DNA of 64,000 nucleotides, from contig OW203748.1 in assembly GCA_934045075.1 (NCBI GenBank), positions 11,176,794 through 11,240,793 on the forward strand, given 5' to 3'. The notes under the pieces are model-generated. The model was not told where the DNA came from and ran no database searches. It saw nothing but the letters and a program-made list of their open reading frames with translations. The translations under genes and the position numbers were made by a program. This document shows positions 33,101 to 40,617 of the stretch, one piece after another. Source of the stretch: Yponomeuta sedellus (lineage: Eukaryota; Arthropoda; Insecta; Lepidoptera; Yponomeutidae). Numbering within the stretch: the stretch's first letter is position 1; every line of letters begins with the position of its first letter.

Positions 33101-36100
33101 TATGCGTAATGGGATGCGTGCTGAATGGATCAGTTAGAGGGCAGACTAGCGAGAGGCAGAACACCAATGCGCTGGTCTGATGCCATAAAGTACATATTAG
33201 AAGGATTTAAAACAATTATATAGTTTTATTAAAAAAAAAGAGATTACCAATGTTTTCTATAAAATACAAGAATTTTATACTGCTTTCAGCTATTTTGACT
33301 GAAACACCAATCACACCGCGTGACGTCACGCTTAGGTAACATTGGTAAACTTCACCCGTGCTTTGTTTGACGTTGATGTGTGTTTAGCTATGCGTGACGT
33401 CAGATTCGACGCCATGACAGTTTAGTTTATTACTGAAATTTAGTTTTTTTTTTAAATAATAACTGTGTCCCCACATTAAGTAAGAGGAATTTGAAATCTC
33501 TCGTCATGCCTATTCCTAAGAAGTTACACAAGAACACAATCGCACCCTCAGAACGAAAGAGGCCTAAGTCAAAAAATTGTTTAAATACTCAAAAAATTCT
33601 CAAAAAATTGAGTACCTAACAATCATAGAGAGACATAAAAATGTATCCTATCCGATGAATAGTAAAACAAAGGCACTTATTGTAAAAAAAGAGCATAGCG
33701 AATCTTCCGTCCACGGCATACCTTTTTATGACTCTATGATTGTAACTCAATTTCACTATTTTTTGACTTGGGCCTCATTCGTTCTGAGGGGTAATGTTAG
33801 TACAATATGATGATCTCAATATTATATCACAAGATGCATAAAGTTAAGATTACCACAGAAAGCTTACGTTGGCTTCCGTTGAAGGTCTTTAAAACTGCCG
33901 TTATAGATATTTTTAAAGCTTTCATTTATTACATTATATTTATGGCTGTACACGCAGTTTATGGTCTCTCTTTATTATATTTATTTACATACTAAATCAA
34001 GCACCAAGCATCATTTTACGATTAACACCATGCAAAGAATTTCCATTTAGATCTAAGTATTTTTAGTTATTTTCTCCTGAGCCTTGAATCTACTAAATGC
34101 ATAATCATTCAATAAAGTAAGACTATGAATATTTCGTCCTTGTCTGGTTACCAAAGTACAGGTCATCCCAGTTTGGGACCAGCCCTCCTATTACGTAGCA
34201 TTCCACTCTATCGAGTGAAGCATTTAGACGACTCCTAAGTGTCAAAAAATGTACGCATTTGACAGTCGGAGTAGCTTAAAAAAAGTAAAAATCAACGTCA
34301 CTCGACTCAGTGGATACTTACATAATAATGCCCCAGGCCAAGTGATTGTGTTGTGGAAGTTATTATTAACTGGCTGAGCCAGCGAACTTCGTGCCGCCTA
34401 GCAGTCGATTCTTAATTTCTTTTTCTCTCCGTAAGAACCATCCTCGTACTTAAAGGAATATTCTAAAAATGGAATTAGCGAAGTCGGTTTAGCTGCTCCC
34501 GAGATTTGCGCTTACCAACACATTCAGCGATTCATTTTTATATTATACAGATAAATAGCATAGCATTCGTTTTTATTTCTTGTTATTTTGTAGTTTCTTA
34601 AGCATACCCATTGCAATATTAGTTTTTATTTACTTCATAGCTTTATTAGTTTGTCTGGAATGCTATATCCATGCTAATAACACTCTTTGGAAGAATTATG
34701 CTCTCAGTAGACTCAATCGAAGTTTTATTCTTATGGCATGAAAAGGAAGAATATATATTACGATGGACAGTATTATTTTTAATGAAACTACAAGACTAAA
34801 CCAGCCTACGGTCATGGTTAAATGGTAATAATCCTAAAACCTACAATATTGTTCAAATCACATAGCAAAATAATTTTATCTTTACAGATTTAAATATAGT
34901 TTTAGACCCTATGTATCTGTGTCATTTTAAACAGTCAATAAAAACTAAAATTCGGCCCTAACTTTGGAGAGAAAAGTGGCCAGTATAAAAAAAATATCTA
35001 ACATATGAAACAACACATCGTCGTTCATATTGCAAAATGTTCTATGTCAACAAAAACATGTGTACGTTTTTTCACCAAATTTGTATGAAAAATAAAAAAA
35101 ATACGAAGAAAATAGCCAGACATCATAATCCTTACCTACTCAGGCTTACATTATATTGTCTTAAACTAACATTCAGAATCAAGTTTTATGACATAGAATG
35201 TTTTGTAATATAAACGACGACACGTGAGGTGACAACTTACCACCTAAAAATTAAGTCAAAATATCAAGAAAATACAATAAAATCAGGTACAAACGAATTC
35301 TACAGAATTATTCAACAAATTTGTCGATGTCAAACTGGCTTGGTGCATCTATCTGTTCAGAATCAGGCTGTGTGCTCTTTCTAGCTTCCAAACGGATACA
35401 CTTAAGGCAATTTTGGTCCTTCCTCAGCCAACAACCTCTATGATACATCGTATTACATTTGTCACACATGAGAGCTCCGCTGTCAAATGGGTACAGCACC
35501 TCATTGTTGCCGCAAACCTCGCAATGGTACCCTTTGCCGGAGCACAAGGCGCAGCTGGTGATGTGACTACGACAGGTTTCCGTCAACTCTGTCAGCTGCG
35601 TCTCTAGTGTACCATCGTTGATAGCCTGCAAGTGTGACATGCTGTACTTTTTCTTTACATCACCTAGCTGGACAATCAATGGTGAAAGTAAGCTGGTGCC
35701 TTTACTGCAAGCACATAGGTAGCGTCTCATCCATTCTAAATCCTTTCTCATCTTGTGGACCCACTCTAACTCGGCGATAAAGTTGAACAGCTTAGAGTTT
35801 ATAGTCTCAACATCGATATATGGTCTGTCCCACGATAAGGTCAGCATTTGGAATGCTAAACGTGACACTGGCCTCTTTTCCCAGTCCCAGTTGTGGACTA
35901 CCCTGGCTGGGATAGCCGAGATGTCATTCCAATGGCACGTTGTGCAGAAGTACAGGCCGGTGTAATCACAGAGCCGCGGCTCGTTCCAAGAGTCTTGAAA
36001 ATTCAGGGCCGTGTGACATTCTGCACATTTGTAATCTTGGGAGGCTAGACCTTGTTCCGGACAGATTTCCATCTCAAACTGTCCGCGTTCTGACATCTCC

Positions 36101-39100
36101 ACGTGAGCGCACATCCTGCAGATGTCGTCCACACATTTGTAGTGGCACAAATAATTACAATCTGAGCATATGTAGGAACCTTGAACGATGCTCCATATTA
36201 CCCCGCTGCAGTGATCACAATATTGCTTTCTGTTGCTCGTGTTGACTTGCTGCTTGAAATGGTGACCTTTTATCGACACTCCTAACCTTGGTTGGCCATC
36301 ATTATCTTTCAAATCTTCCAGCCTTAGACGGAGCTCCACTAAGTACCTGACTAACCACTTTCTCTCGTCGGAACACTGTGCACTGCTCAATATTAGCTCT
36401 TTGCTCTGAGCTATAGCCTTCTCCAACTCTTCCTTTGTCGCGGAGTTCTGTATTTTTAGCTTCCTGTTGGCGATGGACTTAGGTATGCTGTTTGAGTCGT
36501 AGCTGTCCTCAACTGAGATACATCCCGATGTAGAAGACGAGGATGGGCTTTTTGATTCGATATCCGCGGTCCTGGGGCTACAGCAGATGAGGCTGCTGCG
36601 GTATTTGGGCGATCCACTACTTAAAGTCGCCGCCATGGTCGTTCGAATGCGTATTTTCGCACAGACACTGCACTAAACAAAACACTTGAGTGATGCGAGT
36701 CCTTCACAAGGCAAGTCTTAAGTGGGTTACTATGTTGCACGGGCGATTGCCAGACGAGTGTGTTCACAGTCCAATAGTTATCTCCGCGCCGAGCAAACTA
36801 GGAAGTCCTTTGTTTGGGCCAAATGGGTAAATAAGTTGGAATTTTTACGTTTACGTCACATTTCGCTGCTGTGTGTGTGTGTGTGATTATTTTTGACGTT
36901 TGGTTGACAGCTAGCTTTTGCCATGACGTTTAGTTGGTACGACTGATTTCGGAGTGCGTTCCGTTCTACTCAAATACATACTCGGGTTGATTACATCGCT
37001 TCTCTTATAAGTTATAAATAACAAAAATATTTGTTTGATCTTTGGTTTGTTGGATTCTCAAAACAAGTTTCATTTATGTGCAAACGTTATTTTAAAGAAC
37101 ACTGAAAAAAAATAAGTTAAAACCTCCTTTCTCCTTCAGAGTCGCTACTTCGAGTGCGACGAGAGTGAGGACGACTACTCCATTTCTGACGACAGCGATT
37201 ACTCGCAGCAGTATTCCCAGCAGTACTCGCAGCAGTACTCCCAGCAGTATGCGGCTAGTGTGAACACTTTCGTCGACGAGCCAGCTGCAGCGCTGGAGGA
37301 CGCGCAGCCGATCGAGGAAGATGACGACGAGGATGACGATGACAATGATGAGGTTTGGATCTTTTGGGTCACGACCAAATGACTAGATTATTTGTTTATT
37401 TTGAGTCATTTGAAGACGATTACACGCAGCAATATTCTCAGCAGTACTCAGCGATGTGCGGCTAGTGTGAACACTAAAGCCGACGAGCGACACCAGATTA
37501 GTTGTTCAGTTTGAAATTCGCTTTGAAATTAAGTTTGAAAGTGATTATTATTAAAATTCCTTACTGCACTTATAAAAATAGGAGTAGGTACAAATGTGAA
37601 CTTAATTTGAACAGTTGACCTCGAAAAAATATTTTTATTTTAGATTTTTTTTTTTTTTTTTAATTTTAGGTTTTTTTTTTCACATCAGTACCTATTAAGG
37701 TTCTACGCGGTGCTTAGTAGCGCCGCCAATGGAATAAAAATCTTAACTTGTTTGATAAAACGTGTTTCTCAAAAAGTGAACACAATAATAAATCTTAACA
37801 ATTACTGTGACAACTATTTTTGGAACTTTCAACCACTAAAGACTTTATTATGAACGATCAACCACTAAAGACTTTATTGATTTCCGGCGGAAACGGCCGT
37901 TTTTTGGCGAAACTGCTTTGAGGTGGTTCGGGCGCTAAGTAGCAACACTGGAATAAAAATCATAACTTGTTTTATAATGCGTTTTCATTTAAAAGTGAAC
38001 ATGAGAAATCTTAACAACTGTGACAACTATTTTTGGATCCTACAGTCTAGAACCTAGAATCTATAAACAAGGATTTTAATTACTTTCCGCCAAAAACGGC
38101 CGTTTTTAGCGGAAATCGATTGAAGTTCTAATCGATTATAATCTGTTAAGCTGATAATATTGATTATAATCTGTTAAGCTGCTAATATTGATTACAATCT
38201 GTTAAGCTGATAATATTGATTATAATCTGTTAAGCTGCTAATATTGATTATAATCTGTTAAGCTGATAATATTGATTATAATCTGTTAAGCTGATAATAT
38301 TGATTATAATCTGTTAAGCTGCTAATATTGATTATAATCTGTTAAGCTGATAATATTGATTATAATCTGTTAAGCTGATAATATTGATTATAATCTGTTG
38401 ATATAGGTATAGGTGATACAGCTGCCTGTATTTCAATGTTAGGTTCTAGACTGCAAGTTCTGAAAATAGTTGTGTCATGTTCACTTTTAGATAAAAACGT
38501 ATTAAAAAGTAAGTTATGATTTTTTTTTCATTAGTGGCGTTAGTTAGATAAGATAAGAATATTCTTTATTGTACACTGGAACAAATACAAAACAATTGCA
38601 AATATACATAGTAGTACAATTGGCGGCCTTATTGCTAAAAGCAATTTCTTCCGGACAACCTTTGATGGATAGTTAGCTTCTCGAAACGCCTTAAATGCCG
38701 AGATTCTTAAACCTAGTTTCTTGTCAATAGGTGCAAAAAGGAGTTAGGTACTATATTTATTAATTCATTACTAGCTGACCCAGCGTACTTCGTGCCGCCT
38801 AAAATTCGATACTTTATTTTTTTCTCTCCGTAAGAACCATCCTCGTACTTTTGTATTAAGTTAAAGCGTAACTTGATGCTAAGTGTAATGTATCATCTTT
38901 ATGAACAAAAATACTTATTATTATTACTTCAAGGAATAATCTAAAAAAAGAATTAGCGAAATCGGTTCAGGTGCTCTCGAGATTTGCGCTTACCAACACA
39001 TTCAGCGATTCATTTTTATGTTCACGTCTTCCAAAGCTGCCTTGTAAAAGAACGTTTACGTTTCCTTTCGATTGGTGGGGCTACTTCGCACCGCGATGCT

Positions 39101-39534
39101 TCAAATCTCAGCTGAAACTAACCAACCAGCCCCGTATTGTATTCTTTTTTCTGGTTGTGCACAAAGTGTTCTCGATCTATCTATCGAAATCAACCCTTGT
39201 ATGTCCCCATTGCTGGGGCACGGGTCTCTTCCTGCATCGCAGGAAGGTCAGGCCGTACTCCACCACGGAGGCCAAGTCCAGGTTGGTGGAGAATTGTAAG
39301 ACAGCGGAGAGCCATACTGTCAGAAGTTATCAAGCCAGACATGGCTTAACGACTGCCATTACATGACAGCCGGCACCAACGACTTAACCTGCCTTGCGAA
39401 GCACCGAAGCGCTCGGAGAAAATGCCACTAGTGGCAGTCACGGGACGGTCACCCATCCTGCACCTGACCGCGCCTGTTGTTGCTCAACTCAAGTGATTGA
39501 TTCCAATCACTCGGTTCGGCTAGGCTACGAGCGC

Positions 39535-39572
<38 letters not shown>

Positions 39573-39929
39573 TAATAATATATATTAATGGACATATTAC
39601 ACAGATCTTTGACGATCTCAGACTTGTGTTATAGGTGCCAACTCGACGATATATTTAATACAATAAATACATAGATAACATCCAAGACCCGAGACAAACT
39701 AGAAAGGCATATCCCCCTTATCTATCTATCTCTCTCTCCCCAGGTGTTCATAAACATGCCCCCAGCCGACGCGGCCTCCACGGACCTCCTCCTGACGCCG
39801 CCCCCCCGCACCGCCCCGCCCGCCGCCCCCGCCGACGACGAGAAGATCATGGCCCTGGAGCTGGCAGCAGGGGCGCCTCTGTTCTTCGACCATCTGTTGA
39901 ACCATCCCATCACTTGTGCCATCCAGTAG
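21052..39929 (+). CDS. Acidic low-complexity protein, 293 aa, five coding exons (host gene of two nested genes)
   Basis: The coding exons are 21052-21108, 24276-24547, 25539-25692, 37140-37352 and 39744-39929. Phases match at each junction (0, 2, 0, 0), giving 882 bases including a TAG stop. The product starts MNTANSGAVFFLGTRAHYQ. It then has an Asn/Asp/Glu-rich stretch, a basic segment (LLALLARRRRTLREHRGAR), a Cys cluster (CTFRDSCRCDDCQ), a QQYS repeat, an acidic run of about 17 residues, a Pro/Ala-rich stretch, and an ordered C-terminus ending LNHPITCAIQ. There is no membrane segment. I do not recognise the family; the acidic, basic and low-complexity pattern would suit a nuclear or intracellular adaptor, which is inference. 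The 11.4-kb third intron holds two antisense genes. A SINE lies 34 bp after the stop, probably in the 3' UTR. Confidence 0.75.
21520..21625 (-). mobile_element. RTE-like 3' tail fragment
   Basis: CTTCTTCTTC, then TAGTCCACTGCTGGACATAG and CCATCATTGGGG: the reverse of the tail seen at 10505. Confidence 0.7.
21960..22090 (-). mobile_element. Non-LTR 3' end
   Basis: GAATATTCTTTATTGTACAC and AATTGGCGGCCTTATTACTA match the reverse of the tail at 48475-48595. Confidence 0.6.
22640..22845 (+). mobile_element. RTE-like 3' tail
   Basis: GGGGGGTGGGCAGCAGCGCC to GACTAATATAGCCTGAAGAA, ending in GAAGAAGAAG. Confidence 0.75.
22960..23355 (+). mobile_element. 5S-derived SINE, near full length
   Basis: It starts with the 5S-like head region (GTGGCCTAGCCGAACCGAGT, CGGTCAGG, GATGGG) and ends GCAGTGGGGACAT. 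It inserted next to a copy of family M5 (23355-23450). Confidence 0.8.
23620..23990 (-). pseudogene. RTE-like reverse transcriptase, C-terminal fragment
   Basis: The minus strand is open for about 120 codons. It contains RNSRAMERAMLGISLVDRV, KWRWAGHLARREDGRWTRAV and RRLVGRPPTRW, then DDI, the conserved end of insect RTE-type polymerases. It is 5'-truncated at the insertion. Confidence 0.85.
24276..24547 (+). CDS. Second coding exon of the host gene
   Basis: The acceptor is CCGTTCTAG and the donor AAAG/GTGATC (phase 2). It reads VLTPPESHTYDLENGNAS and onward with many N, D, E and T residues. High GC at third positions contrasts with the flanking introns. Confidence 0.8.
24571..24880 (-). pseudogene. 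Non-LTR reverse transcriptase C-terminus with a (GAA)n end
   Basis: The minus strand reads LPTVSDLQWPTWQSLNRLRT ... CHCGASSQSMVHLLQCPLC, then LEDLTEASAAAIAVANYW, typical of the zinc-knuckle-like end of insect non-LTR polymerases. It ends in GAAGAAGAAG. It lies directly behind host exon 24276-24547. Confidence 0.8.
24885..25205 (+). mobile_element. 5S-derived SINE
   Basis: The 5S-like block (AACAACAGGCGCGGTCAGGT, GACCG-like) is followed by the common middle and tail. It adjoins the polymerase relic head to head. Confidence 0.8.
25278..25429. mobile_element. Fold-back element M6, copy 1
   Basis: The ends ATAATAAAAACTGTATTTAC and its complement near 25410-25429 share the ACGGATTTTACT core with 46799-46999 and 49068-49241. 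The centre has CCGGGGCCACGC. Confidence 0.65.
25539..25692 (+). CDS. Third coding exon of the host gene (basic and Cys-rich)
   Basis: The acceptor is a tandem CAGCAG (NAGNAG), so isoforms with or without one Ser are possible; the main choice enters in phase 2. It encodes KIKQKRGRVSVAQLLALL, an Arg-rich run and the cluster CTFRDSCRCDDCQ. The donor is CAG/GTCAGC. The 3' third of this exon plus its donor recurs five times downstream in the same intron. Confidence 0.82.
25644..26000 (+). repeat. Tandem partial copies of host exon 3 with its 5' splice site
   Basis: The exon segment GCTCGACGTGTGTACCTTCC ... GACTG(T/C)CAG plus the donor side GTCAGCAT and about 70 bp of intron recur at 25775 and 25902, about 130 bp apart, after the true exon copy at 25644. 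The copies carry point changes; the third has lost a Cys codon (TAAGAGG in place of TGCGACG). Confidence 0.9.
26000..26378 (-). other. 3' flank of the RAG1-like gene
   Basis: Very AT-rich. AATAAA-like signals lie on the minus strand near 26165. The words CACAATAAAAAA at about 26122 vaguely resemble a Transib end but have no partner on the other side. Confidence 0.35.
26379..28689 (-). CDS. RAG1/Transib-superfamily recombinase-like protein, 654 aa, two exons
   Basis: The frame 26379-28324 is open for 648 codons. A 19-base first exon (28671-28689, MEFEVTG) joins it across a 346-bp intron (donor GTATGTAT, acceptor TTTTGTTTTAG) and supplies a better start than the internal ATG at 28295. Residues recalling the RAG1/Transib catalytic core are present: D271 in KWGFDGSTG, D382 in MVDGKV, CYIC at 397-400 like the RAG1 zinc-binding CxxC, and E592 in a segment ESCNKLIKLFRR resembling the RAG1 ESGNK motif. 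A basic patch (KRSKRRR) lies near residue 135. In this family these acidic residues bind the metals for DNA cleavage and strand transfer. There is no stop or frameshift. I found no CACWRTG-type terminal repeats, so it may be a domesticated gene or a transposon whose ends have decayed. It lies antisense in intron 3 of the host gene. Confidence 0.78.
28325..28670 (-). other. Intron of the RAG1-like gene
   Basis: This 346-bp GT-AG intron on the minus strand has a T-rich acceptor tract. It holds a GC-rich patch around 28375-28430 (repeated GCGC and GCTACGCG words) that does not resemble the AT-rich rest. Confidence 0.6.
28671..28689 (-). CDS. First exon of the RAG1-like gene
   Basis: ATG at 28689 opens six codons and the first base of a seventh (MEFEVTG), before a consensus donor ACAG/GTATGT. 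Splicing to 28324 gives TSIKCSFKRMLVLDTW in frame. Exon assignment rests on splice consensus and frame only. Confidence 0.65.
28971..29075 (+). repeat. Dispersed copy of the host exon-3 fragment
   Basis: It is nearly identical to 25644-25750, including GACTGCCAGGTCAGCAT and the TTTCCGCACTTAGCCTCATA end. It lies 3.3 kb away in the same intron and orientation. Confidence 0.9.
29118..29240 (-). repeat. Repeat family F
   Basis: It shares TTTCAACGTAAAGAATTTAC and AGGCAGCGGGAAAG with the plus-strand copies at 45085-45242 and 50395-50530. Probably a non-LTR 3' end. Confidence 0.6.
29430..29545 (+). mobile_element. Non-LTR 3' end
   Basis: AAGGTTGTCTGGAAGAGATC, AGCGATAAGACCGCCAATTG and a final ACGATAAAGAGTTC. 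Confidence 0.65.
29826..30045 (+). repeat. Two further tandem copies of the host exon-3 fragment
   Basis: Copies at 29826 and 29946 are 120 bp apart. The first is almost identical to the exon. The second has lost about 20 bp of the exon part but keeps GACTGCCAGGTCAGCAT. Confidence 0.88.
30285..30985 (+). mobile_element. Two adjacent 5S-derived SINE copies
   Basis: The first (about 30305-30540) and second (about 30690-30985) run in plus sense. A tail fragment lies between them in the opposite orientation (30548-30650). Both carry the GTTAAGCCGTTGG and TGGCAGTCGTTAAGCCATG-like blocks. Confidence 0.75.
31130..31225. mobile_element. SINE-A fold-back relic
   Basis: AAAAACCTAATTAGAGGCTA with a minus-strand body is followed at once by GGTGGAATTTTTAGTTTTTA on the plus strand. 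Confidence 0.6.
31377..31672. mobile_element. Inverted-repeat element M7
   Basis: The ends GGGCCCATCCATAAATTACT and its near complement (GACGTAATTTATGGATTG) are about 295 bp apart. The CCATAAATTACGTC motif marks a widespread insect element. Confidence 0.7.
31680..31780 (+). pseudogene. RTE-like 3' fragment
   Basis: TGCGAAAAACTGCCGGCAGA, ATGCGGCAAGCTGAAGACAG and TATGTCCAGCAGTGGACTAC, the same end as at 42595-42755. Confidence 0.7.
31785..32135 (+). repeat. Two common lepidopteran repeat ends in tandem
   Basis: 31785-31950 matches the 18674 family. 31950-32135 (CAGCGAACTTCGTACCGCCT ... TTACCAACACATTCAG) matches 34370-34560 and 38770-39020. Confidence 0.65.
32400..32640 (+). mobile_element. 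RTE-like 3' tail
   Basis: GTGTCGGCCTAGAGAATAGC to GTGGACTAGTATAGCCTGAC, ending in GACGACGACGA. ATGCGA(A/G)TTTCAGGTAAATG occurs on both sides. Confidence 0.75.
32645..33210. other. AT-rich stretch without a gene
   Basis: A small inverted repeat (GTCACAGTTTTTC / GAAAAACTGTGCC) lies near 32670-32700. Nothing else was recognised. Confidence 0.4.
33215..33480 (-). repeat. Repeat family M2, reversed copy
   Basis: It carries AGCTATTTTGACTGAAACAC and GCGTGACGTCAGATTCGACG, the reverse of the blocks at 655-1290. Confidence 0.65.
33545..33791. mobile_element. Inverted-repeat element M8 with long arms
   Basis: CCCTCAGAACGAAAGAGGCC and GGCCTCATTCGTTCTGAGGG bound about 247 bp. Pairing continues inward imperfectly for most of the length (AATCATAGAG / CTCTATGATT). 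Confidence 0.8.
33792..35017. other. Stretch with one repeat and no gene
   Basis: Apart from a common repeat end at about 34370-34560, no exon or element was recognised. Confidence 0.4.
35018..35220. mobile_element. Inverted-repeat element M3, copy 2
   Basis: The ends TCGTCGTTCATATTGCAAAA and its near complement TAATATAAACGACGA bound 203 bp. It lies just beyond the 3' end of Def8. Confidence 0.8.
35308..36636 (-). CDS. Def8: DEF8 homologue (differentially expressed in FDCP 8), C1 plus Rubicon-homology protein
   Basis: This single open frame gives 442 aa, close to the usual size of DEF8. Residues 1-55 are Ser-rich and probably disordered, and 65-112 look helical. A C1-type zinc finger spans about 125-176 (H126, C140, C143, C157, C160, H165, C168, C173, C176). 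A Rubicon-homology (DUF4206) domain follows from about 200 to 415, opening with CAECHTALNF and closing with CxxC/CxxH zinc ligands (C372, C375, C391, C394, H399, C402, C410, C413). In animals DEF8 acts with PLEKHM1 and Rab7 on late endosome and lysosome positioning; that role is carried over from the family. It is intronless and lies antisense in intron 3 of the host gene, its start only about 500 bp from host exon 37140. Confidence 0.9.
   Translation of the reverse strand: MAATLSSGSPKYRSSLICCSPRTADIESKSPSSSSTSGCISVEDSYDSNSIPKSIANRKLKIQNSATKEELEKAIAQSKELILSSAQCSDERKWLVRYLVELRLRLEDLKDNDGQPRLGVSIKGHHFKQQVNTSNRKQYCDHCSGVIWSIVQGSYICSDCNYLCHYKCVDDICRMCAHVEMSERGQFEMEICPEQGLASQDYKCAECHTALNFQDSWNEPRLCDYTGLYFCTTCHWNDISAIPARVVHNWDWEKRPVSRLAFQMLTLSWDRPYIDVETINSKLFNFIAELEWVHKMRKDLEWMRRYLCACSKGTSLLSPLIVQLGDVKKKYSMSHLQAINDGTLETQLTELTETCRSHITSCALCSGKGYHCEVCGNNEVLYPFDSGALMCDKCNTMYHRGCWLRKDQNCLKCIRLEARKSTQPDSEQIDAPSQFDIDKFVE
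36637..36990 (-). promoter_or_regulatory. Upstream region of Def8
   Basis: This is about 350 bp of unrepeated sequence between the Def8 start and the next host exon, with a short TG run near 36870. The start has a good context (GCC GCC ATG G on the minus strand). No TATA box is evident. The call as promoter rests on position only. Confidence 0.35.
37140..37352 (+). CDS. Fourth coding exon of the host gene (QQYS repeat and acidic tail)
   Basis: The acceptor is TCTCCTTCAG and the donor GATGAG/GTTTGG; it is phase 0 at both ends, 71 codons. It contains four QQYS-like units and ends in a D/E run. A broken partial copy lies at about 37412-37490 in the following intron. Confidence 0.8.
37412..37490 (+). 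pseudogene. Broken partial copy of host exon 4
   Basis: GACGATTACACGCAGCAATA, TCTCAGCAGTACTCAGCG and GTGCGGCTAGTGTGAACACT match the QQYS part of exon 37140-37352. A shortened repeat and shifts in frame mean it cannot encode the same peptide. Confidence 0.8.
37680..38570. mobile_element. Fold-back family M5 around a 28-bp tandem repeat
   Basis: The left blocks (AATGGAATAAAAATC, AACTTGTTT, AAAAGTGAACA, TGTGACAACTATTTTTGGA) occur twice on the plus strand (37680-37900, 37905-38130). They occur once reversed at 38430-38565. The tandem array lies between. Confidence 0.7.
38134..38399. repeat. 28-bp tandem repeat, 9.5 copies
   Basis: The unit is GATTATAATCTGTTAAGCTG + (A/C)TAATATT. Units differ at one site, A or C, in the order A C A C A A C A A, and are otherwise almost identical. 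Confidence 0.95.
38550..38680 (-). mobile_element. Non-LTR 3' end
   Basis: GAATATTCTTTATTGTACAC, then AATTGGCGGCCTTATTGCTA. It abuts the reversed end of M5. Confidence 0.65.
38770..39020 (+). repeat. Common lepidopteran repeat end
   Basis: AGCTGACCCAGCGTACTTCG, ACCATCCTCGTACTT and GCGCTTACCAACACATTCAG, with an insertion near 38860-38930. Confidence 0.6.
39185..39537 (-). mobile_element. 5S-derived SINE, near full length
   Basis: It runs from the tail (CTTGTATGTCCCCATTGCTG) to the 5S-like head (GCGCCTGTTGTTGCTCAACT, CACTCGGTTCGGCTAGG). An (AT)n tract follows. Confidence 0.85.
39538..39705 (-). mobile_element. (AT)n tract and truncated SINE-B
   Basis: The AT run is at 39538-39582. The SINE-B tail (ACCCGAGACAAACTAGAAAG, AACTCGACGATA) is at 39585-39705, directly before the last host exon. 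Confidence 0.7.
39744..39929 (+). CDS. Last coding exon of the host gene
   Basis: The acceptor TCTCTCCCCAG is followed by VFINMPPADAASTDLLLT, a Pro/Ala-rich stretch and the C-terminus LFFDHLLNHPITCAIQ, then TAG. It enters in phase 0. Very high GC marks it out from the surrounding repeats. Confidence 0.8.
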   Translation: MFINMPPADAASTDLLLTPPPRTAPPAAPADDEKIMALELAAGAPLFFDHLLNHPITCAIQ

Positions 39930-39962
39930 CTTGGTAATTTCAAAGAAGAAGTGACGGAGATA

Positions 39963-40440
39963 TTTCTAAAAACCTATTTAGAGGCTGAAAATTCCACCCA
40001 TGCCGGGATTCGAACCCGCGACCTCGGAGTGCTTAGTGGATTTTTTAACTACTCGATTGCGTTAACGTAAACTCATATTTCTATGGCATCGAGGAAGCGC
40101 CACCTAGCGACAAGTATAGAAATTGAAATTGCTGAGTGCGAGTTGTAATGGTTTACGTTGAGAAGTGAACACGTTTCACCAGCCAAAACACGAATAAACG
40201 CGAGTGCGAGTTGACCTGTGACAGCGTTTTGCCAGTTCGAACGGTTAACTAACTCATACTCACTACTCAATGCTCGATCAACGCGGTAGTAAAGTTATTC
40301 GATTGGATCTGTCAAACTCGCACTAAGCACTCTGGCTATCCGTGCCGGCGCTCTTTCCAACTGAGCTAATGGGCGGCTCACCGGCATCAGTGAAATTTCG
40401 AACCTCTTTACAATATTCTCTGTATTACGAATATAATCAT
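39963..40440 (-). mobile_element. SINE-A in the host 3' flank, itself split by a 304-bp element
   Basis: GTGACGGAGATA flanks the whole (39951-39962 and 40441-40452). The SINE body is interrupted between its CGACCTC and CTCTGGCTATCC blocks. Confidence 0.88.
40026..40329. mobile_element. 304-bp inverted-repeat element inserted in SINE-A
   Basis: TGCTTAGTG near the left end and CACTAAGCA at the right end are complements. A 3-bp CTC duplication fits the interrupted SINE sequence. Length and ends are known exactly because the SINE consensus is intact on both sides. Confidence 0.8.
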
Positions 40441-40617
40441 GTGACGGAGATAGTTGCAGGGCATCTTAAGCGGTGACAGCGGATCGATAGAGCGCTGTTT
40501 TCACGCCGCGGGGGTCTCCGAAATGCATAGTTGTCCATTAGAGTCATATTAGCCCGGTAATGGTCGTTTCATTCGCACTATCGGTAAACTAGTAGCCAAT
40601 CGCATTGCAACGGTATA

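Noticed and set aside
35413..36245. Plus-strand open frames of 64-101 codons
   Set aside because: They are antisense shadows of Def8.
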